Positions 55,867 to 64,000 of a stretch of 64,000 nucleotides of DNA are shown here, one piece after another (positions within the stretch are counted from its first letter, which is position 1; every line of letters starts with the position of its first letter). Origin of the DNA: Planctomycetaceae bacterium (lineage in GTDB: Bacteria > Planctomycetota > Planctomycetia > Planctomycetales > Planctomycetaceae); contig JAQWSQ010000212.1 of assembly GCA_029243145.1 (NCBI GenBank), positions 1-64,000 on the forward strand. Direction: 5' to 3'. The notes under the pieces are model-generated. The model saw nothing but the letters and a program-made list of their open reading frames with translations. It was not told where the DNA came from and made no database searches. The position numbers were made by a program, and so were the translations under genes.

Positions 55867-57294
55867 ATGTCCGTCAATCAACCTCAGACGCTCCGCGAAC
55901 TCAAAGAGTCCGGTTATCAATCCCGCCCCGTGAAACAGGAAATGCGAACCAATCTGCTACGATTCCTCCGAGAGGGTAAAACTCCTTTTGACGGCATTCT
56001 TGGCTACGAAGAGACGGTATTGCCACAAATCTATAACGGTATCCTCTCTCAACACGACATGCTGTTCCTTGGCTTACGCGGGCAGGGAAAAACGCGAATG
56101 TTGCGACAACTGGTCAATTTATTGGATGACTGGATGCCGATTGTCGCCGGTTCAGAAATCCATGACGACCCGCTCAAACCTCTCTCCAAATACAGCCGTG
56201 ATCTGATTGCCGAAAAAGGCGACGACACACCGATTGAATGGATCGGCAGAGATGACCGGTATCAGGAAAAGCTGGCAACTCCCGATGTCACCATCGCCGA
56301 CCTGATTGGTGAAGTGGATCTGATCAAACATGCCGAAGGACGACATTTGGCGAGTGAAGATGTCATGCACTTCGGCTTGATCCCTCGGAGCCATCGCGGG
56401 ATTTTCTGCATGAACGAGTTACCGGATTTGAGTCCGAAAATTCAGGTTGGTTTGTTTAATGTTTTGGAAGAACGCGATATTCAGATTCGCGGTTTTCCGA
56501 TACGTCTCGAACTCGATCTCTGCCTTGTGTTCAGTGCGAACCCGGAAGATTACACGAACCGTGGTCGCATTGTGACGCCGCTGAAAGACCGGATCGGTTC
56601 GGTGGTCCGCACGCATTACCCACTCACTCGCGAATTGGGAATTAAAATCACCAACGAAAATGCCTGGACGGACCGAGATGCCGATATCGACGTGCAAGTT
56701 CCCAAGTATCTCCAAGAAGTCATCGAAGAAATTGCCCGACTTGCACGAACATCGCCACACGTCAATCAAGCGTCTGGCGTCAGCGTAAGGATGTCTATCG
56801 CGAACTACGAAAACATGATTTCCAATGGCGAACGACGCGCTGCCTTATTGGGACAATCGGCCACCATCGCGCGTCCCGCCGATCTTTCGTTTCTTACGGC
56901 CAGCGCACGAGGGAAGATGGAACTGACGATGAGCGAGGAGCCGGGAGAAGAAGACGAACTCCTCCGTCGCATTATGGACGAAGCGATCAGTGTCATTTTT
57001 GGTGCCAGTTTGAGTCCCAAGCAGTTCCGCAATGTGGTCGAGTATCTGGACATGGGAAAGACGGTGGACTTGAGCGACAACAATCCCACCGAAACCACCT
57101 TGGCGGCCTTCGACATGATTCCCCAGTTTCGGCAACAAATCGAAACCGTTGCCGAGGATCTGGAACCCGAGATTTTCAACAGTCCATTGAAAGAGGAATT
57201 ATTGATCTCGGTGGGAGAGTTTGTGTTGCACGGTTTATATTCGGCCAACCGCATCAACCGACAAATTTCTTCAGGTGGCACGCAGTTCGGTTAA
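55867..57294 (+). CDS. AAA+ ATPase, magnesium-chelatase / sigma-54-activator-like
   Basis: A 475-residue cytosolic ATPase. Walker A is GLRGQGKT (residues 69-76). A Walker-B-like FCMNELPDLS, the sensor LVFSANPEDYTNRGR and an arginine-finger-like PLKDRIGS follow in the order found in BchI/MoxR-like AAA+ proteins, with FNVLEERDIQIRGFPI between them. The C-terminal third is helical and acidic. In related loci this gene is followed by a VWA-domain partner, which would form a chelatase-like or remodelling complex; here it is followed by fmt, so the partner is not adjacent. A strong promoter is seen just upstream. Confidence 0.88.
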   Translation: MSVNQPQTLRELKESGYQSRPVKQEMRTNLLRFLREGKTPFDGILGYEETVLPQIYNGILSQHDMLFLGLRGQGKTRMLRQLVNLLDDWMPIVAGSEIHDDPLKPLSKYSRDLIAEKGDDTPIEWIGRDDRYQEKLATPDVTIADLIGEVDLIKHAEGRHLASEDVMHFGLIPRSHRGIFCMNELPDLSPKIQVGLFNVLEERDIQIRGFPIRLELDLCLVFSANPEDYTNRGRIVTPLKDRIGSVVRTHYPLTRELGIKITNENAWTDRDADIDVQVPKYLQEVIEEIARLARTSPHVNQASGVSVRMSIANYENMISNGERRAALLGQSATIARPADLSFLTASARGKMELTMSEEPGEEDELLRRIMDEAISVIFGASLSPKQFRNVVEYLDMGKTVDLSDNNPTETTLAAFDMIPQFRQQIETVAEDLEPEIFNSPLKEELLISVGEFVLHGLYSANRINRQISSGGTQFG

Positions 57295-57344
57295 ATTCAG
57301 GCCTCAAGACCTCGAATGTTGTTGATCGTGACAATACCGATTTA

Positions 57345-57374
57345 TTGCCGGCATCGAGTTTGTTACAGTAGATT
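57345..57374 (+). promoter_or_regulatory. Weak sigma-70-like promoter candidate for fmt
   Basis: TTGCCG (57345-57350) and TAGATT (57369-57374) are 18 bp apart, each matching four or five consensus bases. The fmt start is 62 bp downstream. Confidence 0.3.
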
Positions 57375-57436
57375 GTTCTCAGAGTTATGGGTGAGTTTGA
57401 AAGACTCTTCATGTCCCTCAATCAAGGAAGAATGAG

Positions 57437-58396
57437 TTGACCTTAAAAATTGTCATGATGGGAACGGGTGAATTCGCTCTCCCTGCGTTTTTGGCGTTGT
57501 GTGATTCTACTCATGACGTTGTCGGACTTTACACACAGCCAGACCGAACAGGTCGTGGCCACCACTCGAATCAGCCGCATCCGATGAAGGAAGCCGCTCT
57601 CGAGCACGGCGTTCCCGTGTTTCAACCCGAGAATATTAACACGCCCGAGTCACTTGCAGAATTGTGTGGCTTGAATGCGGACGTATTCATCGTGGCGGCC
57701 TACGGTCAGATTCTGAAAAAAGAACTACTCGAGATGCCTCCTCTCGGTGCGTTCAATATTCATGGGTCATTGTTGCCGAAGTATCGCGGGGCATCGCCGA
57801 TTCAATTCGCTCTGCTGCATGGTGAAACCGAAACCGGGATCACAATTTTCAAGATCGAACCGAAACTCGATGCGGGTCCGATCATTCGTAAAGATGCAAT
57901 TGCCATCGGTCCCAACGAAACCGCCGGTGAATTGCACGATCGGCTTGCACTACTTGGCTCCGAAGTTATTGTTGCGACCGTTGACACTATCGAAGCCGGT
58001 CAGCTCGAACCGTTGACACAGGCGGAATCAGACACGGTTTACGCACCTCGATTGAAAAAAGAGGACGGCATCATCGACTGGACAAAGTCGGCACAACAGA
58101 TTCACGATCACATCCGCGCGTTTAATCCCTGGCCTAAAACTTTCTCATGGTTCCAACACGCAGACCGAAAACCGCAGCGAATCCTGATTCACCAAACGAC
58201 GGTCCTCTCAGAGCAGACCGCCGAACCTGCGGGGTCAATTTTGAACGTGTCGGAATCTGGAGTTTTGGTAGCGACGGGCGAAGGTGTGTTGAATATCGTG
58301 GAACTTCAACCTGAAGGGAAACGACGTATGCTCGCCAAAGATTTGATGAATGGCTATTCATTGCAGCCGGGTGATCGATTTGGAACTCCTCAGTGA
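57437..58396 (+). CDS. fmt: Methionyl-tRNA formyltransferase
   Basis: A 319-residue cytosolic enzyme that formylates Met on initiator tRNA with 10-formyl-tetrahydrofolate. It begins at TTG 57437 with an AAGGAAG box upstream. Family motifs are clear: MGTGEFALPAF at the N-terminus, the NIHGSLLPKYRGASP active-site loop (N107, H109, SLLP 111-114) with the catalytic Asp (D145 in KLDAGPI), and the C-terminal domain of about 110 residues that binds tRNA (DGIIDWTKSAQQIHDHIRAFNPWP, quoted in part as IIDWTKSAQQIHDHIRAF). Peptide deformylase, often adjacent, is not in this window. Confidence 0.94.
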   Translation: MTLKIVMMGTGEFALPAFLALCDSTHDVVGLYTQPDRTGRGHHSNQPHPMKEAALEHGVPVFQPENINTPESLAELCGLNADVFIVAAYGQILKKELLEMPPLGAFNIHGSLLPKYRGASPIQFALLHGETETGITIFKIEPKLDAGPIIRKDAIAIGPNETAGELHDRLALLGSEVIVATVDTIEAGQLEPLTQAESDTVYAPRLKKEDGIIDWTKSAQQIHDHIRAFNPWPKTFSWFQHADRKPQRILIHQTTVLSEQTAEPAGSILNVSESGVLVATGEGVLNIVELQPEGKRRMLAKDLMNGYSLQPGDRFGTPQ

Positions 58397-58557
58397 ACGA
58401 CGAGTTTTCCTGCTTTTATCGATGAAGTGCCGGGCAAATTCGTCCAGAGTCGTAGGAGCTGTGCGGATTATTCCGTACACAAGCGAGATTCTGCACGTTG
58501 CTTTGCTTTACGACCGATGAACAGAAGACGGGGAATTCCTTCGATCTGGAGTCAGTC

Positions 58558-59145
58558 ATGCGCGTTTCACAATCTGCCGTTGCTTTGGGAATATTGATCG
58601 CATTGTTTGCGACATGCCTCTCTCCCTTGTCAGCTCAACCACCCTCACCGACTACCGATTACGTGGACTATACGGTCGGCAATGGAAGTGGCTGGGTTGA
58701 TAGCCCTGCGAAAGTGGTGTCGCCTCGTTGGCACGGAATGCCATGGATGTCAAACGGACCTCAAGCAGGATCGCAGACACCCTATTTTCGCGACACAGAA
58801 CTCGGCGAACATCCCCATTACGGCAGCAACGGCTCTCCCGCCGCCGGATACCCTCATTACGATAACCGGTCCTCCATGCACGGAATCTGGTATCGCCCCA
58901 ATGGTTACGCGGGGACAGATCATTGGAATCAGCCGTTACGTTTCAGCCCGATGGGAAATGGCACGCCTCAACATCGCAGTGCTTATCGCCTGGATTACGC
59001 TCCCTACACCATCGTGCCAAGCGATACACAATACGGTCCGCAATATTACCCCCGTTATCGTGACATGCACGATCCCACCAGCGACGATTGCGATGACCCC
59101 GACTATTGCCGTAAGAAATCGTTCTGGTTGTTCGGTCGGAAGTAA
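58558..59145 (+). CDS. Exported Tyr/Pro/Gly-rich protein, unknown function
   Basis: A 195-residue protein from the ATG at 58558 with a clear signal peptide (ALGILIALFATCLSPLSAQ). The mature part is low in hydrophobic residues and rich in Tyr, Pro, Gly, His and Asn (for example GEHPHYGSNGSPAAGYPHYD and QYGPQYYPRYRDMHDP), which suggests a disordered or wall-associated protein. The C-terminus is CDDPDYCRKKSFWLFGRK, with two Cys. It resembles planctomycete-specific secreted proteins of unknown role. It converges on the mechanosensitive channel gene, with 10 bp between the stops. Confidence 0.7.
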   Translation: MRVSQSAVALGILIALFATCLSPLSAQPPSPTTDYVDYTVGNGSGWVDSPAKVVSPRWHGMPWMSNGPQAGSQTPYFRDTELGEHPHYGSNGSPAAGYPHYDNRSSMHGIWYRPNGYAGTDHWNQPLRFSPMGNGTPQHRSAYRLDYAPYTIVPSDTQYGPQYYPRYRDMHDPTSDDCDDPDYCRKKSFWLFGRK

Positions 59146-59155
59146 ACTCTCGGGC

Positions 59156-62100
59156 TTATTCGAGTTCTTCGTGGCCTGCGACCTTTTCTTGAGTCAAAGG
59201 CAGAGCGTTGTTGATCTGATCGATACTGCGAAGATGCAGATCCCGTTGTGGGAAGGCAATTTCGATATCAGCTTTGCGGAACTCTTGATCAATGGCGGTA
59301 TGTAACTCGTGAATGGTCTGTAATCGATTCTCGAGTTTTGGCAAAAAGCAGCGAACCGTAAAGTTCAACGTCGAATCACCAAAACCGTCGAATACCGCCG
59401 ATGAGATGGGTTCGTCCAGAATTTCAGGATGGTCGGCACAGATTTTCAATAAAATATGGCGTGCTTTTTCGGTATCAGAGCCATAAGCAACCCCCACCAG
59501 AATGACGATTCGGTTGATCGTATCGCTGAGTGTCCAGTTATTGAACTGTCCCACAATGAACTCCTTATTCGGGACGATAAACTCTTTGCGGTCCCAGTCT
59601 GTGATGGTGGTTGCCCGAATGCGGATTCGGGTCACCGTGCCTGTGACATTTCCTAAAGTCACAATATCACCCACACGTAATGGTTGTTCGAACAGCAGAA
59701 TTATTCCCGACACAAAGTTGGCAAACATTTCCTGCAAACCGAAACCGAGACCCACCGCCAAGCCGCCGAGCAAAATTGAAACCTGAGTCATCCCGATCCC
59801 CAGCATCCCACAGCCAATGGTGATACCAATGGCCATCACAACATAACGGGCGATAGACCCGATGGCATACCGGATTCCCGTATCGAGAGGTAAATTCTGG
59901 AGCACAGTGATTTCAAGAAGCCCGGGTAAATTCTTGGAGGCAATGATGGTCACGGCAATCGTCAAAACAAGTAGGATCAAATCACCCACGGTGACGGCAG
60001 CCTTGGATGCTTGATAGATCTGTTCGGCAGGTTCCCCTTCTCCACCCAATCCTGTGACCAGTTCAGTTTGGCCGATGATGGTCCAATTGAGAAAATCAAT
60101 TTGAGGTGTCACATCACCCCAGATCATCCACATCGAGACGAATACTGCCAGTCGAAATGTTGTGCTCAGAAGTTGTCGTGTTTGCGCATTGATCGAAGCC
60201 AGGTCTACGCCTGCCGACTTGGGATCGAAAACAGAAGGACTCTCAGAGCTTCCTCCTTCTGATTTACTCGCTTCTGCTTTGGCACGCGCTTCCTGCCTTT
60301 GCTTGGCTTGTTCGAGCGCTAGTTTCCCACGTGCAATATAGACCCAGCGATATCCAAGCTCGTTGAGCATCACAAGCACAAGTAAGACGCCGGAAGTGAG
60401 AATCAGTTGACCCATCAGTACGTTCGCGGTGAAGGTGTAACCGGAAACCGATAAGAGTGCAAAGAAGAGTGGAACGCAGCAGGGCCCGTATGTGAAAGTC
60501 TTCTTCCACAAGCTCAATTCAACTTTCACCGACCGTTCGTCGGTCGACTTCGCTGGCATCAAGACGCGATAGAGAAACCAGGAAGTCGCCAGCATCAGCA
60601 CCAGCATCAAAAGTCGCCCCAGCGACCGACGATCTTCATTCGTTCCGACTTGATAGATCATGGTGATCACGAAAACCAACGGCACTACAGAAAGAGTGAA
60701 CCAGTGAAGATTTCGGCGAACTCTGAACAGTTGTTGTTTAGGCCACCGAAAATGAACTTCCCCAAGACCGTTGGGACGGACGAGATAACGAGTCAGCCGC
60801 AGTACACACAAGACAAATGCCACCGAGATCAAGGCACTCCCAAAACCTGGAACGAAGGCTGGATTAACATGGGGAAGATCGGTGGGAGGTATCACTCGTA
60901 ACAAGCGATTACCGATCAACCAGATGAGGCTGGGGATCCAGATCGGTAAAATCAATGTGATTAGAAAGGCTTCTCGAGTCAGCTCAAAGGGAGCTATAAA
61001 ATTCTCAGAGAATTGTTTGGACGAATGCATTAACCGTCTCTTGAGACGTGTTTGCAGCAGAATAAATAAAATCAATGCGATCACTATTGTGGCTGTCCAG
61101 GTGGGATTTGATAAGATTTCTTCTCCCAGTTCTTTGCCCAACATTCTCCAATTCGCCACATTCACCAGCGGTGCCAGACCATTGTGGGCATTTTTCAAAT
61201 CTCGGATTTGAATGACGGGCGCCACAGGCACCCACAACGACTGTTTGTCGAGATACTTCTGATAGCTAAGGATCAGAACGACTAACTCGCCTTCTGTCTT
61301 ACTTAACTCCGTCAAGACCGTCAGGAGATTGTCATAATCGGTTTTGAGAGTGGCAAGCGCTTCCTTTTTTTTGCTTAACAAACTCCGAGCTTCAGTCTCC
61401 AGACCGGCCCGCTTTTCCTCATTCAGAGTTAAGTGCCCGAGCAGTTCAAATATTTCATCTTCGGGGGCAACGAGATCTTCTTCCTCTAACTCGTATTCAA
61501 GTTTCTTACTTCGTTTCTCAATCGCCATGCGATGATGAGTAATTTCTGCTTCTTCATATTGATAGATCGAAGGGATAATTGATCGCTGGTAATTGAGAAT
61601 CGGCGCCAAGGTTTCGACGCGTGAATCTTCGTCCAAACGATCTTGCGTATCTCTTTGCTCTTTCTGGAGGAACTGGAGAATTTCCCGCGATTTTTCCAGT
61701 TTCTCACGTAACTCGGAGGTAATCTCCAATGGTCCAGCCATTTGATCAAATCCACTCTCCTGATTCCGAGCGCGAATGGTCTCCGCAATTTCTTTGGCGA
61801 GAGGCTTCAGTGGCTCAGAGGTATGATCAATCAGCACTTGCAGCTCATCAACTTGAACAGCCGCTTTCTTCTTCTCCAGAGACACAACTTGTTTTTGAAG
61901 CATCTCTACTTGACGTTGCAACTGGCTGACTTCTTTTTGCAGCACCTGTTTCTCCAGAGTGCGCCACTCTTTGGTCGCCGTATAATACGGCATCTCTTGG
62001 CTGAGATATTTGCGTTGCTCCAGAAGTTTTTGCTGCTCGGCTCGGAGAAGAGTTTTTTGAGCATTGACGACTGTAATTGGCGTTTCGGCGGGTGCTGGTT

Positions 62101-62779
62101 CCTGGAGAAGTTTTTTAATCGCTTCCAGACGTTGATCGACCGTCGCCAATTCCATGAGAATTTTGGGAATGCGATCTTCACGAAACGCAATCCGCGTATC
62201 TTTGGCCTTCAGCTCATTTTCTTTTTCGATCAACTTTTGTTGAAGCTCAGCCAGTTGCTGTTTTGCAGCCGTCAGCTTGGAATCGATGGCATCGAGAGTT
62301 GGGTTGGAAGTTGTTTGAAAGGGTTTCAGAAACTCCTCCTGCTTTGATGCCTCTTCCGCCATGATTTTTTTAAGAGCGGAGACTTCTTGCTCAATCTTTT
62401 GAGGATCGAACGTCTGCGTCGGTGCTCTGGCTTGATAGCTTTGCACTTCTTGCAAAAGCGAAACAGCGTTGTTGTAAAGGTCTGTCAGCTTCTTCTTTTG
62501 ATCTTCCGGGAGATCGAGCTTTTGCACAGCCTCGAGCTGATCCTGGACAGCTTTCAGGTTGAGACCATTGCCTTCAGGCTCGACAGGTTCTTGAGGAGCG
62601 GTAGAATTTTCGGGCTTTGAGTCTGCTGACGGCTTAGTTGCTACCTGGATAATCAGATTTCCCGGACCAGCATCCGACTGTGCCAACAGAGAAGGAGATA
62701 CAGAAGGCGAAAGAAGAATCGCCACACTGATTAAAATGAAGCAGGGAAAGATCCAATACGAAAATCGATGACGACTCAT
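59156..62779 (-). CDS. Large mechanosensitive channel, MscK/MscM-like
   Basis: A 1207-residue inner-membrane protein with a GGAGG box upstream of ATG 62779. Signal peptide residues 1-34 are followed by a periplasmic coiled-coil domain of about 500 residues, rich in Lys, Glu, Gln and Leu (repeated ELQ/KLIE patterns). Then come about ten membrane segments (about 560-1000), and the MscS-like pore and beta domain at about 1000-1180 (IGMTQVSILLGGLAVGLGFGLQEMFANFVSG, in part LAVGLGFGLQEMFANF, then PLRVGDIVTLGNVTGTV and WDRKEFIVPNKEFI). It should open under hypo-osmotic membrane tension. The size and layout match MscK/MscM rather than the small MscS. Confidence 0.92.
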   Translation of the reverse strand: MSRHRFSYWIFPCFILISVAILLSPSVSPSLLAQSDAGPGNLIIQVATKPSADSKPENSTAPQEPVEPEGNGLNLKAVQDQLEAVQKLDLPEDQKKKLTDLYNNAVSLLQEVQSYQARAPTQTFDPQKIEQEVSALKKIMAEEASKQEEFLKPFQTTSNPTLDAIDSKLTAAKQQLAELQQKLIEKENELKAKDTRIAFREDRIPKILMELATVDQRLEAIKKLLQEPAPAETPITVVNAQKTLLRAEQQKLLEQRKYLSQEMPYYTATKEWRTLEKQVLQKEVSQLQRQVEMLQKQVVSLEKKKAAVQVDELQVLIDHTSEPLKPLAKEIAETIRARNQESGFDQMAGPLEITSELREKLEKSREILQFLQKEQRDTQDRLDEDSRVETLAPILNYQRSIIPSIYQYEEAEITHHRMAIEKRSKKLEYELEEEDLVAPEDEIFELLGHLTLNEEKRAGLETEARSLLSKKKEALATLKTDYDNLLTVLTELSKTEGELVVLILSYQKYLDKQSLWVPVAPVIQIRDLKNAHNGLAPLVNVANWRMLGKELGEEILSNPTWTATIVIALILFILLQTRLKRRLMHSSKQFSENFIAPFELTREAFLITLILPIWIPSLIWLIGNRLLRVIPPTDLPHVNPAFVPGFGSALISVAFVLCVLRLTRYLVRPNGLGEVHFRWPKQQLFRVRRNLHWFTLSVVPLVFVITMIYQVGTNEDRRSLGRLLMLVLMLATSWFLYRVLMPAKSTDERSVKVELSLWKKTFTYGPCCVPLFFALLSVSGYTFTANVLMGQLILTSGVLLVLVMLNELGYRWVYIARGKLALEQAKQRQEARAKAEASKSEGGSSESPSVFDPKSAGVDLASINAQTRQLLSTTFRLAVFVSMWMIWGDVTPQIDFLNWTIIGQTELVTGLGGEGEPAEQIYQASKAAVTVGDLILLVLTIAVTIIASKNLPGLLEITVLQNLPLDTGIRYAIGSIARYVVMAIGITIGCGMLGIGMTQVSILLGGLAVGLGFGLQEMFANFVSGIILLFEQPLRVGDIVTLGNVTGTVTRIRIRATTITDWDRKEFIVPNKEFIVGQFNNWTLSDTINRIVILVGVAYGSDTEKARHILLKICADHPEILDEPISSAVFDGFGDSTLNFTVRCFLPKLENRLQTIHELHTAIDQEFRKADIEIAFPQRDLHLRSIDQINNALPLTQEKVAGHEELE

Positions 62780-62967
62780 ATGCGGTATTCCTCCTTGTGA
62801 CCGAATGCCGAATTCCCTCCGGCGAAGCGCTGCAATATCTTTACTATAGTGATTTCTACTGCCGTGAACAGGGGCAACAGAACACCAAACTTCGGCCCCA
62901 CTGGCATTGATGCCCGCCCTTCGGATAACATGGCATTCATCGTAACTTTTGCGCGAACGGAATCTTT

Positions 62968-64000
62968 ATGAAATTGACTTTTCTTGGCGCTGCTGGAGAG
63001 GTGACCGGCAGCCAACATCTTCTCGAAACTGATCGCCTGCGGTTACTGCTCGATTGTGGATTCTTCCAAGGCCGACGCGCCGAGTCTCGAAAGAAAAACG
63101 AGGAGTTTCACTGTGAGCCTCGCAAGCTGGATGGTGTCGTTCTTTCGCATGCTCATATCGATCATTGTGGTAATTTGCCGGGACTGTATCGCGCCGGTTA
63201 CAAAGGCCCCATTTTTTGCACAGAAGCCACTGCCGACATTGCAGAAATCATGCTGGAGGACTCGGCAAAAATTCAAGAAGAAGATGCACGCTATCTCACC
63301 AAGCGTCTTAAAGGCGATCATCCTCCCGTCGAACCGCTTTATACAGTCGATGATGTCAAAAAAATGCGCAAGCAATTCGAGCCTCTCAGCTATGACGAAT
63401 GGCACGAACTTTCTCCCGATTTTTCGCTTCGCTTTCGTCGTGCGGGACATATTCTTGGTTCTGCGATTACCGAAATGAATATTACCGAGAAAGGCGAAAT
63501 TCGTCGCGTGGTATTTACCGGAGATCTGGGACGCCGCGGGTTACCTCTTCTACACGACCCCCAACCGATTGATCGTGCTGACGTTGTCATCTGTGAATCG
63601 ACTTACGGCAACCGAGTCCATGTCCCCCCGGGAGATTTGAAAGAAGCACTTCGCAAAATCATCCAAGAAACCGCAGCAAAAAACGGTAAGGTGATTATTC
63701 CCGCGTTTAGCCTCGGTCGAACTCAGCAAATCGTCTATTTTCTGAACGATCTCTACAATTCCGGAGATTTGCCCAATATCCCCGTCTATGTCGATTCACC
63801 ACTTTCCACCAAACTCACCAACGTGTTTCGATATTATCAAGCAGAGATGGATGAAGATGTCGCTCAAACGTTACGCGATGATGAGGATGGTGACATCTTC
63901 GGTTTTGAAAAACTGCACTACACGCGATCCCAAGAAGAAAGCATTGCTCTGAATCGACGCAAAGGATCTTTTGTGGTGATCGCCTCATCGGGTATGTGTG
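62968..64000 (+). CDS. Beta-CASP metallo-beta-lactamase hydrolase (RNA exonuclease-like), partial
   Basis: The gene starts at ATG 62968 and runs off the window end after about 344 residues. The metallo-beta-lactamase motif is SHAHIDHCG (HxHxDH 61-66), with the later metal ligands H161 (GHILGS) and D186 (FTGDLGRRG). The segments CESTYGNRVH, IPAFSLGRTQQI and YVDSPLSTKLT, and the motif SSGMC at the end, mark the beta-CASP RNA-processing family (CPSF/KH-less Ysh1-like bacterial proteins), which cut RNA with zinc. It is transcribed divergently from the channel gene. The C-terminal part and stop codon are beyond the window. Confidence 0.9.
   Translation, partial: MKLTFLGAAGEVTGSQHLLETDRLRLLLDCGFFQGRRAESRKKNEEFHCEPRKLDGVVLSHAHIDHCGNLPGLYRAGYKGPIFCTEATADIAEIMLEDSAKIQEEDARYLTKRLKGDHPPVEPLYTVDDVKKMRKQFEPLSYDEWHELSPDFSLRFRRAGHILGSAITEMNITEKGEIRRVVFTGDLGRRGLPLLHDPQPIDRADVVICESTYGNRVHVPPGDLKEALRKIIQETAAKNGKVIIPAFSLGRTQQIVYFLNDLYNSGDLPNIPVYVDSPLSTKLTNVFRYYQAEMDEDVAQTLRDDEDGDIFGFEKLHYTRSQEESIALNRRKGSFVVIASSGMC

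Noticed and set aside
1-64000. CRISPR arrays, rRNA and tRNA genes
   Set aside because: No regularly spaced repeats, no rRNA-like conserved blocks and no tRNA cloverleaf with T-loop were noticed by eye; a tRNAscan-SE and CRISPR search would be needed to exclude short ones.

Overview
The window reads as chromosomal DNA of a planctomycete (order Planctomycetales, Gimesia/Rubinisphaera-like, roughly 50% GC). The evidence is three intact and one decayed PSD1-type proteins (planctomycete cytochrome C domain, DUF1549, DUF1553), two DUF1501 partners, a formylglycine sulfatase, a very large ThuA/dehydrogenase/cupredoxin/cytochrome fusion, and many secreted proteins of degradative type. I found no rRNA, tRNA, CRISPR array, insertion sequence or prophage. 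The names rest on motifs and domain order read by eye, not on database searches.

Layout. 1) 0-8 kb, minus strand: an operon PSD1 (with NPCBM-like insert), DUF1501, PSD1, behind a sigma-70-like promoter at 7822-7851. 2) 8.6-12.4 kb, plus strand: a second PSD1-DUF1501 pair. 3) 12.36-15.24 kb is a gene graveyard: a PSD1 gene with at least three frameshifts and a deleted 3' part, an SGNH-hydrolase-like remnant with a Trp-to-stop change, and an LpxL-like acyltransferase split by one frameshift. 4) 15.3-23.5 kb, minus strand: the 1684-residue multidomain protein, a PfkB sugar kinase and a beta-lactamase-fold serine hydrolase. 5) 23.9-24.9 kb: two small exported twin-CX6C cysteine proteins beside a truncated histone-deacetylase-like gene. 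6) 25-31.7 kb: a secreted helical-repeat protein, a STAS protein, a MoxR ATPase, a PolB-type exonuclease and a secreted putative glycan-active enzyme. 7) 31.7-35.3 kb, minus strand: an ATP-grasp ligase overlapping a zinc metallopeptidase, then a His-rich ZIP transporter with a Fur/Zur-like operator candidate. 8) 35.5-39.7 kb: sialidase-like protein, dihydroorotate-dehydrogenase-like enzyme, QueF and sulfatase. 9) 40-47.5 kb: hldE-heptosyltransferase (ADP-heptose and LPS core), XerD, a cyclase-family hydrolase, a DUF455 ferritin-like protein, a small zinc ribbon and a secreted prenyltransferase/squalene-cyclase-like toroid. 10) 47.6-53.6 kb: PabA/TrpG, then a tightly overlapping lipid-modification operon (FAD oxidoreductase, DUF1365, cyclopropane-fatty-acid synthase, DUF1295, second CFA-like methyltransferase). 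11) 53.7-64 kb: exported alpha/beta hydrolase, a 134-bp nested palindrome, ExbB/TolQ, an AAA+ ATPase behind a near-consensus promoter, Fmt, a Tyr/Pro-rich exported protein, a very large MscK-like channel and a beta-CASP metallo-hydrolase cut by the window end.

The most unusual observations are the paired twin-CX6C proteins, the nested palindromic element at 54608-54741, the ZIP operator candidate, the ATP-grasp/metallopeptidase pair, the decayed 12.4-15.2 kb block and the lipid-methyl operon with two CFA-like enzymes. None is proven here to be a new system.
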